6,476 bases of DNA from Eubacteriales bacterium. Lineage in GTDB: Bacteria > Bacillota_A > Clostridia > Christensenellales > Aristaeellaceae. Numbering within the stretch: position 1 is the stretch's first letter; each line of letters starts with the position of its first letter. A program made the position numbers and the translations under genes. This document shows, in pieces, positions 1 through 5,708 of this stretch. The notes below the pieces were generated by a model. That model was not told the origin of the DNA. It saw only the letters and a program-made list of their open reading frames with translations, and searched no databases. The DNA lies in the NCBI GenBank assembly GCA_029974855.1, contig JARKQO010000011.1, positions 1 through 6,476 on the forward strand, given 5' to 3'.

Positions 1-242
1 CCCTGAGGACCGGCAACCGGGAGTATTTCTACGCCGCCCTGGAGAGGGAGCCCCGCTTTGCCGGCATGAAGGAGCGCTTTGTGAAGGCCTTTGGTCTTGA
101 CTATTTCTGCCCCTCGCCCAGGGCTGGGGACTTGTACCCGCTGTTTCAGGAAACCTGCGGGAGGCTGGGGCTGTTGAGCAGCTTTGGGGAGATCAGCCGG
201 GCCCTGAGGGAGCAAAGCCCCAGGCAAATTACGCTTTGGTAA
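1..242 (+). CDS. C-terminal end of a probable SPL-family radical SAM protein (5' end outside window)
   Basis: The reading frame is open from base 3 to a TAA at 240-242, giving 79 visible residues with codon use like the genes downstream. The visible part is an alpha-helical tail: a stretch around FVKAFGLDYFCPSP, then LYPLFQETCGRLGLL, then FGEISRAL, ending in QITLW. From memory, this resembles the C-terminal tails of SPL-family (spore photoproduct lyase-like, Rv2578c-like) radical SAM proteins, which carry a C/N-SP motif, a 'Y-x-L-F-x-x-x-C-x-x-x-G-L-L' helix and often end in QLSLF. The CxxxCxxC cluster that would bind the iron-sulfur centre is not in the window, so the family call rests only on the tail. 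The serine hydrolase begins 22 bases downstream with no terminator between, so the two may be co-transcribed. That the frame is coding is much surer than the product. Confidence 0.55.
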   Translation, partial: LRTGNREYFYAALEREPRFAGMKERFVKAFGLDYFCPSPRAGDLYPLFQETCGRLGLLSSFGEISRALREQSPRQITLW

Positions 243-254
243 GGACGGATGGAG

Positions 255-284
255 CTTGAGACGGATGGGCTTGAGACGGATGGG
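255..284 (+). repeat. 15-bp perfect tandem duplication at the start of the serine hydrolase gene
   Basis: The 15 bases at 255-269 (CTTGAGACGGATGGG) are repeated exactly at 270-284. A partial third copy (ACGGATGG) lies just upstream at 245-252. Because the unit is five codons long, the frame is kept, and the predicted N-terminus would contain LRRMG-type repeats. The repeat copies the candidate start codon, with ATGs at 265 and 280 in the same frame. Confidence 0.9.
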
Positions 285-1581
285 GAAGCATGGGACAAAA
301 GGGTGGAGGCGGATGCAATGCTTTGCCATGGGGCTGGGCCTGTTCCTGGCCCTCCTTTCCGGGGTGGGCCCCGGGGCCCTTGCCCAGGCGCTCTCTCAAA
401 AGGAACTGGCCGCCGAGGACGCCCAGCTGGAGCTTCTGGCCCAGGACCCCGACCTGGACCTGGGCCAGAAGCTGGACCGGGTGCTGGAGCGCTATGCCAC
501 CATGGGGGCCAGCATCGCGGTGATCCAGAACGGGGAGATCACCTTCACCCATGTGTACGGGCTTCGGCAAAAGGACGGGGCCCCCGTGACCCCGGATACG
601 GCCTTCCAGGTAGGCAGCATCAGCAAGATGGTGGCGGGCATGGGGGTGATGGCCCTGGTGGAGGAGGGCCTTCTCACTTTGGACCAGGACCTGGGGAAGG
701 CGCTGGGCTTTCCCCTGCGCAACCCCCAGTATCCGGACACCCCCGTCACGCTGCGCCAGGTCATGAGCCACACCGCGGGCTTCCGGGACAGCAGCCTATA
801 CCAGGAGGCTTTGCTGGGCAAGGGGCGGCCCTTGCCCCAGCTTTTTTCCGGGGAAGGCCTGGGCCATGCCTTCCTCAGGGACTTTGAGCCGGGAAGCCGG
901 CAGCAATACAGCAATTTCGGCGGCGGGCTGGCGGGGGCGCTGATCCAGACCCTCACCGGGCAGGCCTTGGATGACGCGCTCCGGGAGCGCCTGTTCGCCC
1001 CTTTGGGCATCGCCGCCGGATACCGGGCCTCCTCGCTGCCCCGGGAACTGCCCTTGGCGGATTTGTACGCCATGCCCGATAGGCGGCTCCTGAAGACCCT
1101 CCGGCCCGACCCAGGGTCCGGGCCGGATTCCGACTCCCGGGAGGACTACTGCTTCACAGCCGGAAAGCTGGTCATCTCGGCCCCGGATTTGGCCAAGCTG
1201 CTGATCGCGCTGTGCGACGGGGGGATGTATCGGGGTGTGCGGGTGCTGAGGGAAAGCACCGTGGCGGAGATGCTCACCCCCCAAAACCACCGGGGCAGCG
1301 TGGATTGTCAAAGCGGGCGGGGGCTGTACCTGAACATCCTCACAGACTACCTGGTGCAGGGGCGCACCTTGTACGGCCACGGAGGCAAAGCCTACGGCAT
1401 GCTCTGCGCCGCCTACTTCGACCCCACAGACCGCACCGGGGTGGTGATGCTCACCAACGGGTGCAACAACCGGGATGTATACGGTGAGGTGGGCATGCTG
1501 AGCCGGGCGGTGACGCGCCTGTGCTATGGGGTGCTGCTGGACCCCGTCCATGTGCCGCGGGACCCCTTTTTGGTGGAGTAA
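265..1581 (+). CDS. Class C beta-lactamase-related serine hydrolase, exported
   Basis: This 438-residue protein has the penicillin-binding-protein/class C beta-lactamase fold (Beta-lactamase family, PF00144). Numbering from ATG 265, the nucleophile motif is S118-I-S-K121 (SxxK), the second motif is Y215-S-N217 (YxN), and the third is H372-G-G (equivalent to KTG/HxG). A basic N-terminus, a hydrophobic run (GLGLFLALLSGVGPGALA) and an ALA-QA site look like a signal peptide, so it probably acts outside the membrane. Family members include D-aminopeptidases, esterases and penicillin-binding-like enzymes; the substrate cannot be read from sequence. The start is uncertain. In-frame candidates are TTG 256, ATG 265 (GGAG at 251-254, good spacing), ATG 280 and ATG 313 (GGAGG at 305-309, only 3 bases away). 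ATG 313 would remove most of the positive charge before the hydrophobic segment. The gene has no evident link to the methionine genes, which have their own promoter. Confidence 0.88.
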   Translation: MGLRRMGKHGTKGWRRMQCFAMGLGLFLALLSGVGPGALAQALSQKELAAEDAQLELLAQDPDLDLGQKLDRVLERYATMGASIAVIQNGEITFTHVYGLRQKDGAPVTPDTAFQVGSISKMVAGMGVMALVEEGLLTLDQDLGKALGFPLRNPQYPDTPVTLRQVMSHTAGFRDSSLYQEALLGKGRPLPQLFSGEGLGHAFLRDFEPGSRQQYSNFGGGLAGALIQTLTGQALDDALRERLFAPLGIAAGYRASSLPRELPLADLYAMPDRRLLKTLRPDPGSGPDSDSREDYCFTAGKLVISAPDLAKLLIALCDGGMYRGVRVLRESTVAEMLTPQNHRGSVDCQSGRGLYLNILTDYLVQGRTLYGHGGKAYGMLCAAYFDPTDRTGVVMLTNGCNNRDVYGEVGMLSRAVTRLCYGVLLDPVHVPRDPFLVE

Positions 1582-1612
1582 AGCGGAGGACTGAAAAGGC
1601 TCTCCCGGGCGT

Positions 1613-1671
1613 ACAATAAAAATACTTCCGCCGCCTTGACACAGCCCCCGGCCTCTGGTACGATGTGTGGA
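1613..1671 (+). promoter_or_regulatory. Strong housekeeping-sigma promoter for the methionine operon
   Basis: TTGACA at 1636-1641 is a perfect -35. A 17-base spacer leads to TACGAT at 1659-1664 as the -10, preceded by TG one base earlier (1656-1657, extended -10). The A/T-rich tract just upstream (ACAATAAAAATAC, about 1613-1625) stands out in this GC-rich window and sits where an UP element would be. Transcription would start near A1671, giving a leader of about 216 bases before metY. The promoter is read from sequence only. Confidence 0.8.
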
Positions 1672-1742
1672 ACCTGGGGGGCCGAAGCCTGTGGACCAAA
1701 GGGACCCGGGGGGAAACAGCCGAGGAAAGCGAGGGATGGGCA

Positions 1743-1805
1743 ATGCGGAGCCCCATGATGATGCGTGGCGGGCCTGCTTTGCGTACCCTTCGCGGACGTG
1801 GCTGA
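1743..1805 (+). CDS. Candidate Met-rich leader peptide (20 codons)
   Basis: ATG at 1743 opens a 20-codon frame ending at TGA 1803-1805, encoding MRSPMMMRGGPALRTLRGRG. GAGG at 1731-1734 lies 8 bases upstream of the ATG, a good Shine-Dalgarno site. Residues 5-7 are three consecutive Met codons (1755-1763), so four of the first seven codons are ATG. The stop codon is 14 bases before the terminator stem at 1820. A leader peptide rich in the pathway's end product, ahead of a terminator and a biosynthetic operon, is the arrangement of ribosome-mediated attenuators such as trp or his leaders. The hairpin 1763-1808 starts at the last Met codon, so a stalled ribosome would be expected to disturb it. 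This is inferred: the frame is short, ATGATGATG could be chance, and the peptide is unlike any I recognise. Confidence 0.4.
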   Translation: MRSPMMMRGGPALRTLRGRG

Positions 1806-1819
1806 CGCTATGCGCCTTG

Positions 1820-1852
1820 AAAAGCCCTCCCCGCCAAGGGAAGGGCTTTTTT
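1820..1852 (+). terminator. Intrinsic terminator in the metY leader
   Basis: AAAAGCCCT at 1820-1828 pairs perfectly with AGGGCTTTT at 1842-1850. The stem continues as CCC (1829-1831) with GGG (1838-1840) across a single bulged A1841 and closes on a CGCCAA loop. It ends in a run of six T (1847-1852). The stem of about 12 pairs with a T-tract is a convincing Rho-independent terminator. It stops 34 bases before the metY start codon, so full operon expression requires readthrough or antitermination. Confidence 0.88.
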
Positions 1853-1871
1853 GATACCAATTCCCAAGAGA

Positions 1872-1880
1872 AGGAAGGAA
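1872..1880 (+). promoter_or_regulatory. metY ribosome binding site (fixes the start codon)
   Basis: AGGAAGGAA lies about 7 bases before ATG 1887, outside the terminator hairpin. It selects ATG 1887 over the upstream in-frame TTG at 1851, which lies in the terminator T-tract and has no good binding site. Confidence 0.8.
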
Positions 1881-1886
1881 ACCGCC

Positions 1887-3191
1887 ATGAGCCAAAACCC
1901 CCGATATGCCTTTGATACCCTCCAGCTTCACGCCGGACAGGAGCCCGACAGCCAGACCCGTTCCCGGGCGGTGCCCATCTACCAAACCACCAGCTTCTGC
2001 TACCCCTCCGCCGAGAACGCGGCCCAGGTGTTTGTCAAGGAGGCGGAGGGCTTCACCTACACCCGCATTGAGAACCCCACCGTGGAGGCTCTGGAGCGGC
2101 GGCTCACCGCTTTGGAGCAGGGCGTGGCCACCGTGGCCTTTGCCAGCGGCATGGCGGCGGTGACTGCGGCGGTCTATGCCCTGTGCGGCCATTCCGACCA
2201 CATCGTGTCCCTTGCCACCCTATACGGGGGCACCTATACCCTCTTTTCCAGCCGCCTGCCCCAGATCAGCAACATCCACACCACCTTTGTGGCCCCGGAC
2301 GACCTGGAGGCCTTGGAGGCAGCCATCCGGCCCAACACCCGGATGATCTACCTGGAAACCCTGTGCAACCCCCGCACCAATATTCCGGACTTTGAGGGAA
2401 TCAGGGCCATTGCCCAGCGCCACGGGGTGGCGGTGGTGCTGGACAACACCTTCGGCATTCCCCCCATGTTTGACTCCAAGGCCTGGGGCGTGGACGTGGT
2501 GGTCCATTCCCTCAGCAAGTACGCCGGGGGCCACGGCACCACCATCGGCGGCGCGGTGGTGGACATGGGCAGCTTTGACTTTACCAACGGCCGGTACCCC
2601 GCCTTCACCCAGCCGGACCCCCAGAGGCGGAACACCGTCTATGCCCGGGAGGAGGCCCCGGTGGCATGCAAAATCCGGTCCCAGGTGCTCCGGGACATGG
2701 GGGCCTGCCTGGGCCCCTTCAGCGCCTTTCTGATTCTGCAAGGGCTGGAAACCCTGAGCCTGCGGGTGAAGCGCCACTGCGAAAACGCCCTGATCGTGGC
2801 GGAGTGGTTGCAAAAGCACCCGGCGGTGGCCTATGTGTATTATCCCATGCTGCCGGAGGACCCCTACTATGAGCGGGCAAAGAAATACCTGCCCATAGGG
2901 GCCGGGGCCATCTTCAGCTTTGGCATCCGGGGCGGGCTGGAGGCCGGGCGCAGGTTCATCGACAGCCTGAAGCTCTTCAGCCTGCTGGCCAATGTGGCGG
3001 ACGCCAAAAGCCTGGTGATTCACCCCGCCAGCACCACCCACGGCCAGCTGAACGAGGCGGAGCTGGAGGCCTGCGGCGTGGCCCCGGAGCTGATCCGCCT
3101 CAGCGTGGGCCTGGAGGACCCGGCGGACTTGATCGCGGATTTGGAGCAGGCCTTGACCGCGTCCCAAAAGGGGGAATCCCCATGCCCGTGA
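1887..3191 (+). CDS. metY: O-acetylhomoserine sulfhydrylase (MetY), PLP-dependent
   Basis: This 434-residue enzyme of the Cys/Met metabolism PLP family (PF01053) makes homocysteine from O-acetylhomoserine and sulfide in the cytosol. Numbered from ATG 1887, the N-terminal [13 protein letters not shown] segment is typical of MetY. YTRIENPT (Y58, R60) forms the phosphate-binding region, and FASGMAA (near 86-92) follows it. LDNTF supplies D186, which binds the pyridine nitrogen. [10 protein letters not shown] supplies K211, the Schiff-base lysine. [16 protein letters not shown] (370-385) and IRLSVGLED (R404) bind the substrate carboxylate. Length and the insert after the active-site lysine fit MetY (about 425-435 residues) better than the shorter cystathionine gamma-synthase or beta-lyase. 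Its 3' end overlaps metA by 10 bases. The neighbouring MetA with acetyl-type specificity supports O-acetylhomoserine as the substrate. Confidence 0.95.
   Translation: MSQNPRYAFDTLQLHAGQEPDSQTRSRAVPIYQTTSFCYPSAENAAQVFVKEAEGFTYTRIENPTVEALERRLTALEQGVATVAFASGMAAVTAAVYALCGHSDHIVSLATLYGGTYTLFSSRLPQISNIHTTFVAPDDLEALEAAIRPNTRMIYLETLCNPRTNIPDFEGIRAIAQRHGVAVVLDNTFGIPPMFDSKAWGVDVVVHSLSKYAGGHGTTIGGAVVDMGSFDFTNGRYPAFTQPDPQRRNTVYAREEAPVACKIRSQVLRDMGACLGPFSAFLILQGLETLSLRVKRHCENALIVAEWLQKHPAVAYVYYPMLPEDPYYERAKKYLPIGAGAIFSFGIRGGLEAGRRFIDSLKLFSLLANVADAKSLVIHPASTTHGQLNEAELEACGVAPELIRLSVGLEDPADLIADLEQALTASQKGESPCP
3169..3181 (+). promoter_or_regulatory. metA ribosome binding site within a small GGGG/CCCC hairpin
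   Basis: AGGGGG at 3169-3174 lies 7 bases before the metA ATG at 3182. GGGG (3171-3174) can pair with CCCC (3178-3181) across an AAT loop, covering the binding site and ending at the start codon. Because the site lies inside the last codons of metY, ribosomes finishing metY would open it. That suggests translational coupling; this role is inferred. Confidence 0.5.
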
Positions 3192-4123
3192 AAATCCCCG
3201 ACGCGCTGCCCGCCACCCGGGTTCTCACAGAAGAAAACATCTTTGTGATGACGGAGAAGCGCAGCGCCTCCCAGGACATCCGGCCGCTGAAAATCGTCAT
3301 CCTGAACCTGATGCCCACCAAGGAAAAGACCGAGACCCAACTGCTGCGCCTCATCGGCAACACCCCCTTGCAGGTGGAGATCACCTTGCTGCGCACCGGC
3401 ACCTACCAGAGCCAGCACACCGAGGAAGGCTACCTGGACACCTTCTACCGCACCCTGCCGGATGTACAAAACGAGTATTTCGACGGGGTGATCATCACCG
3501 GCGCGCCGGTGGAGAAGCTGGAGTTTACGGACGTGGCCTACTGGGAGGAGCTGAAAAGCGTCATGGACTGGGCCGACAGCCATGCCTTCAGCACCCTGTA
3601 CATCTGCTGGGCGGCCCAGGCGGGGCTGTACCACCATTACGGCATCGGCAAGCACGAGCTGCCCCACAAGCTCTTCGGCGTGTACGACACCTGGCTCACG
3701 GACCGGCGGGATAAGCTGCTGCGGGGCTTTGACGATACCTTCTGCGTGCCCATGAGCCGCCACACCGCCGTGGACGAAAAGGCGGTGGAAGCCTGCGGGG
3801 AGCTGGTGGTGCTGGCCGGGAGCCCCCAGGTGGGCCTGGCCCTGGCCCGCAGCCAGGATGGGCGGCGGGTGTTTGCCACAGGCCACAGCGAGTACGACCG
3901 GGATACTTTGCTGCGGGAATATGTGCGGGATTTGCAAAAGGGGGAATCCATCCAGGTGCCGGAGAACTATTTCCCCCAGGACGATCCCAACCAGCTGCCC
4001 AGGCTCCGCTGGCATGCCCACGCCAATCTGCTGTTTTCCAACTGGCTCAACTACTTCGTGTACCAGGAGACCCCCTATGAGCTCTCCAGCCTGCGGGGCA
4101 ACCGGAAGGAGAATGCGCCATGA
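3182..4123 (+). CDS. metA: Homoserine O-acetyltransferase, MetA/HTS family
   Basis: This 313-residue protein belongs to the MetA family (PF04204, class I glutamine amidotransferase-like fold). It activates homoserine as the O-acyl ester, the committed step of methionine synthesis. The opening [11 protein letters not shown] and the stretch around [17 protein letters not shown] are hallmarks. The nucleophile is C142 in YICWAAQAG, and the other catalytic residues are H235 and E237 in ATGHSEYD. The family is often annotated as succinyltransferase. Position 111 is known to set acyl-CoA choice: Glu in the acetyl-specific Bacillus cereus enzyme and Gly in succinyl-specific E. coli MetA. Here it is E111 (GAPVEKLEF), so acetyl-CoA is predicted, matching MetY upstream. 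The gene overlaps metY by 10 bases and metF by 4 (ATGA). The ATG at 3182 has AGGGGG 7 bases upstream. Confidence 0.95.
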   Translation: MPVKIPDALPATRVLTEENIFVMTEKRSASQDIRPLKIVILNLMPTKEKTETQLLRLIGNTPLQVEITLLRTGTYQSQHTEEGYLDTFYRTLPDVQNEYFDGVIITGAPVEKLEFTDVAYWEELKSVMDWADSHAFSTLYICWAAQAGLYHHYGIGKHELPHKLFGVYDTWLTDRRDKLLRGFDDTFCVPMSRHTAVDEKAVEACGELVVLAGSPQVGLALARSQDGRRVFATGHSEYDRDTLLREYVRDLQKGESIQVPENYFPQDDPNQLPRLRWHAHANLLFSNWLNYFVYQETPYELSSLRGNRKENAP

Positions 4124-5019
4124 AGGAGCCCAGGCCCGGGGCCGCCCCCTCCATCGGGGCGCTGCTGCAGTCCCCGGGGGTGCATCTGAGCTGCGAAATC
4201 TTTCCCCCCAAGGAGTTCAGCCGCATCGAGGAGGTGAAGGAGGTGGTGGCGGACATCGCCGCCTTGCACCCCGCTTACATCTCCGTCACCTACGGGGCCG
4301 GGGGCAGCACCCCCCACTTCACCCGGGAGCTCAGCAAAAGCGTCCAGGCTTTGGGCATTCCGGCCCTGAGCCACCTGACCTGCATCAACGACACCAAAAG
4401 CAAGGTCAGCGGCGTGCTGGAGGAACTGGCCCGGGAGGGCATCACCAACGTGCTGGCCCTGCGGGGGGATATTCCCCCGGGAACGGACTTCCCTGGCGAG
4501 GACCATTTCCGCTACGCCTCGGAGCTAACGCAGGCCATACGGGAGAGGGGCAGCTTCTGCGTGGGGGGAGCCTGTTACCCGGAGGGCCACCCCGAGGCCC
4601 CCTCCAGGGACGCGGATTTGGATTCTCTGCGCCAAAAGGTGGACGCCGGAACGGAGTTTTTAAACACCCAGATGTTTTTTGACAACGCCATTTTGTACCA
4701 GTTCCTCTACCGGGCCTTGCAAAAGGGCATCACCGTGCCCATCGCCGCCGGGATCATGCCGGTGGTGAACGCCCGGCAGATCAGGCGCATCACCGCCCTG
4801 TCCGGGGCGGGGCTGCCCCCCCGGTTCGCCGCCATCGTGGACCGCTTTGGCGGCGATGCGGACTGCATGCGGGAGGCGGGCATCGCCTACGCCACGGAGC
4901 AGATCATCGACCTCATCGCCAACGGGGTCCGCAGCATCCATTTGTACACCATGAACAAGCCGGAGATTGCCAAGGCCATCTTCGGGAATCTGGGGTCCAT
5001 TCTCAGGAGCCGGGTGTGA
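4120..5019 (+). CDS. metF: 5,10-methylenetetrahydrofolate reductase (MetF)
   Basis: This 299-residue FAD-dependent TIM-barrel enzyme (PF02219) reduces 5,10-methylene-tetrahydrofolate to 5-methyl-tetrahydrofolate, the methyl donor for MetH. Motifs in order are CEIFPPKE with the catalytic glutamate E26, [10 protein letters not shown] (55-64), HLTCIND (85-91), and [11 protein letters not shown] (110-120) with D116 near the flavin. [10 protein letters not shown] (180-189) with Q184 contacts folate, and [12 protein letters not shown] (206-217) follows. The length matches bacterial single-domain MetF (about 290-300) without the eukaryotic regulatory domain. Start ATG 4120 overlaps the metA stop as ATGA, with AAGGAGA at 4106-4112 placed well upstream. 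The stop overlaps the next gene's GTG start. No metV-like gene (the partner in some acetogens) is visible, so a free-standing NAD(P)H-type reductase is the simplest reading. Confidence 0.95.
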   Translation: MKEPRPGAAPSIGALLQSPGVHLSCEIFPPKEFSRIEEVKEVVADIAALHPAYISVTYGAGGSTPHFTRELSKSVQALGIPALSHLTCINDTKSKVSGVLEELAREGITNVLALRGDIPPGTDFPGEDHFRYASELTQAIRERGSFCVGGACYPEGHPEAPSRDADLDSLRQKVDAGTEFLNTQMFFDNAILYQFLYRALQKGITVPIAAGIMPVVNARQIRRITALSGAGLPPRFAAIVDRFGGDADCMREAGIAYATEQIIDLIANGVRSIHLYTMNKPEIAKAIFGNLGSILRSRV

Positions 5020-5708
5020 GCCCCGGGGAGGACAAGGCCAGGGCCCTGAAAATGGCCGCCCGGTACCTGGGCCTGAAGGGCCCGGACTGGCAGGAGCCCC
5101 CGGCGGGGATGGAGGCCTTGCTGGAAAAGGCCTATGCTGTGGTTTTGGAGGCGGCGGAGTTCAAGCACAGTCTGGTCCGCTGTCCGGTGACGGTGGAGGC
5201 GGACGGGGAAAGACAGCCCGCTGTGGTGGCCTTCGGTCCTCTACCCAGGGTAGAAAGCCGCCACCTGTCCCGGCTGCTGGCCGGCTGCCGCCAAGGCTAC
5301 GCTTTGCTGGCGACCTTGGGCATGGAGCTGGATTTGCTCCTGCGGCGGCTGATGGTGACGGACCCGGCTTTGGCCGCGGCCACAGGGGCCTGCGGCTCCG
5401 CCTGGATCGAGGGTTCCTTGGACAGGCTGCTGGCGGGAGAGCAAAAGAAGCTGGCAGCCCAAGGTGAGTACCTGACCCCCCGGTTCAGCCCCGGCTACGG
5501 GGACGCGCCCCTTGGGATGCAGCCCGGCCTGCTGGCCCTGTGCGGCGGGGAGGCTTTGGGGGTTCGCTTGACCCGGGGAAATCTGATGGTGCCGGAAAAA
5601 AGCGTCAGCGCGTTGATGGGGATCACCCGGCGGCAGGCCGCCGCCTGGCCCCTGGGCTGCGCAGCTTGCGGGAAGCGGGATTGCCCGTTTCGGGAGGAGG
5701 AAGCATGA
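5016..5708 (+). CDS. Stand-alone cobalamin-dependent methionine synthase activation-domain protein
   Basis: This 230-residue protein matches the C-terminal activation domain of MetH (Met_synt_B12, PF02965), here a separate gene. The diagnostic block is at 156-202: RFSPGYGDAPLG, which corresponds to the RxxPGYG signature that binds S-adenosylmethionine in E. coli MetH, then GVRLTRGNLMVPEKSVSALMGI. In E. coli this domain serves reductive methylation of oxidised cobalamin, so this protein probably reactivates the adjacent MetH, whose clostridial relatives often lack the domain. The C-terminus carries C215-x2-C218-x4-C223, suggesting metal or iron-sulfur binding; that is inference. The GTG start at 5016 overlaps the metF stop (GTGA) and has AGGAG at 5005-5009, six bases before. 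ATG 5052 is a weaker alternative start. The stop overlaps the metH start by 4 bases (ATGA). Confidence 0.88.
   Translation: MSPGEDKARALKMAARYLGLKGPDWQEPPAGMEALLEKAYAVVLEAAEFKHSLVRCPVTVEADGERQPAVVAFGPLPRVESRHLSRLLAGCRQGYALLATLGMELDLLLRRLMVTDPALAAATGACGSAWIEGSLDRLLAGEQKKLAAQGEYLTPRFSPGYGDAPLGMQPGLLALCGGEALGVRLTRGNLMVPEKSVSALMGITRRQAAAWPLGCAACGKRDCPFREEEA

Larger units (their letters stand above)
1671..1886 (+). promoter_or_regulatory. Structured 5' leader of metY, candidate transcription attenuator
   Basis: The leader runs from the predicted transcription start to the metY start codon and carries an intrinsic terminator 34 bases before that codon, the usual layout of termination control. Visible pairings include 1736-1740 with 1752-1756 (ATGGG/CCCAT), 1763-1769 with 1801-1808 (one bulge, one G-U) enclosing a hairpin at 1778-1796, and two G-runs (1676-1681, 1708-1713). 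The first G-run plus C1682 can pair with GCCCTCC at 1824-1830, inside the 5' arm of the terminator. TGGCGGG at 1766-1772 can pair with CCCGCCA at 1830-1836 in the terminator's upper stem and loop. Either could act as a competing fold. The S-box (SAM-I) core, the T-box sequence and the cobalamin box were looked for and not seen. A separate terminated small RNA remains possible. Confidence 0.55.

Noticed and set aside
249..887. 212-codon + strand ORF overlapping the serine hydrolase
   Set aside because: Gly/Pro/Arg-rich composition is typical of a wrong frame in GC-rich DNA. The SxxK, YxN and HGG motifs are in the other frame.
1582..1635. Terminator after the serine hydrolase
   Set aside because: GGCTCTCCCGGGCG has a short CCCGGG palindrome but no stable stem followed by a T-run.
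1664..1678. TGTGGAACCTGG resembling the T-box TGGNACC
   Set aside because: It lies at the promoter and transcription start, not just before the terminator, and the CGCG flank and specifier stem are missing.
1671..1852. 6S RNA (ssrS)
   Set aside because: Length and strong promoter fit, but the 5' and 3' ends do not form the long closing stem with a central bubble. Position before metY fits a leader better. Not excluded without a covariance search.
1851..1886. N-terminal extension of metY from an upstream TTG at 1851
   Set aside because: It lies in the terminator T-tract with no binding site, and the extra residues (IPIPKRRKE-like) are not part of the MetY family. ATG 1887 has a good site.
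1671..1886. S-box (SAM-I) riboswitch, expected before metY in many Firmicutes
   Set aside because: The conserved core (AGAG...GGAGGGA...GGCCC...GAAACC...GCAACC) could not be found in the leader.
1667..1915. 82-codon + strand ORF across the leader
   Set aside because: It begins at a GTG inside the promoter, runs through the terminator and into metY in another frame, and resembles no family.
3165..3950. Same 15-mer CAAAAGGGGGAATCC near 3165 and near 3935
   Set aside because: Both copies encode Q-K-G-E-S in their genes. Two copies with no shared flanks look like chance.
2220..4021. Long - strand ORFs opposite metY and metA (315 and 333 codons)
   Set aside because: They are low-stop shadows of GC-rich genes. 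The + strand frames carry full family motifs, and the - frames show none.
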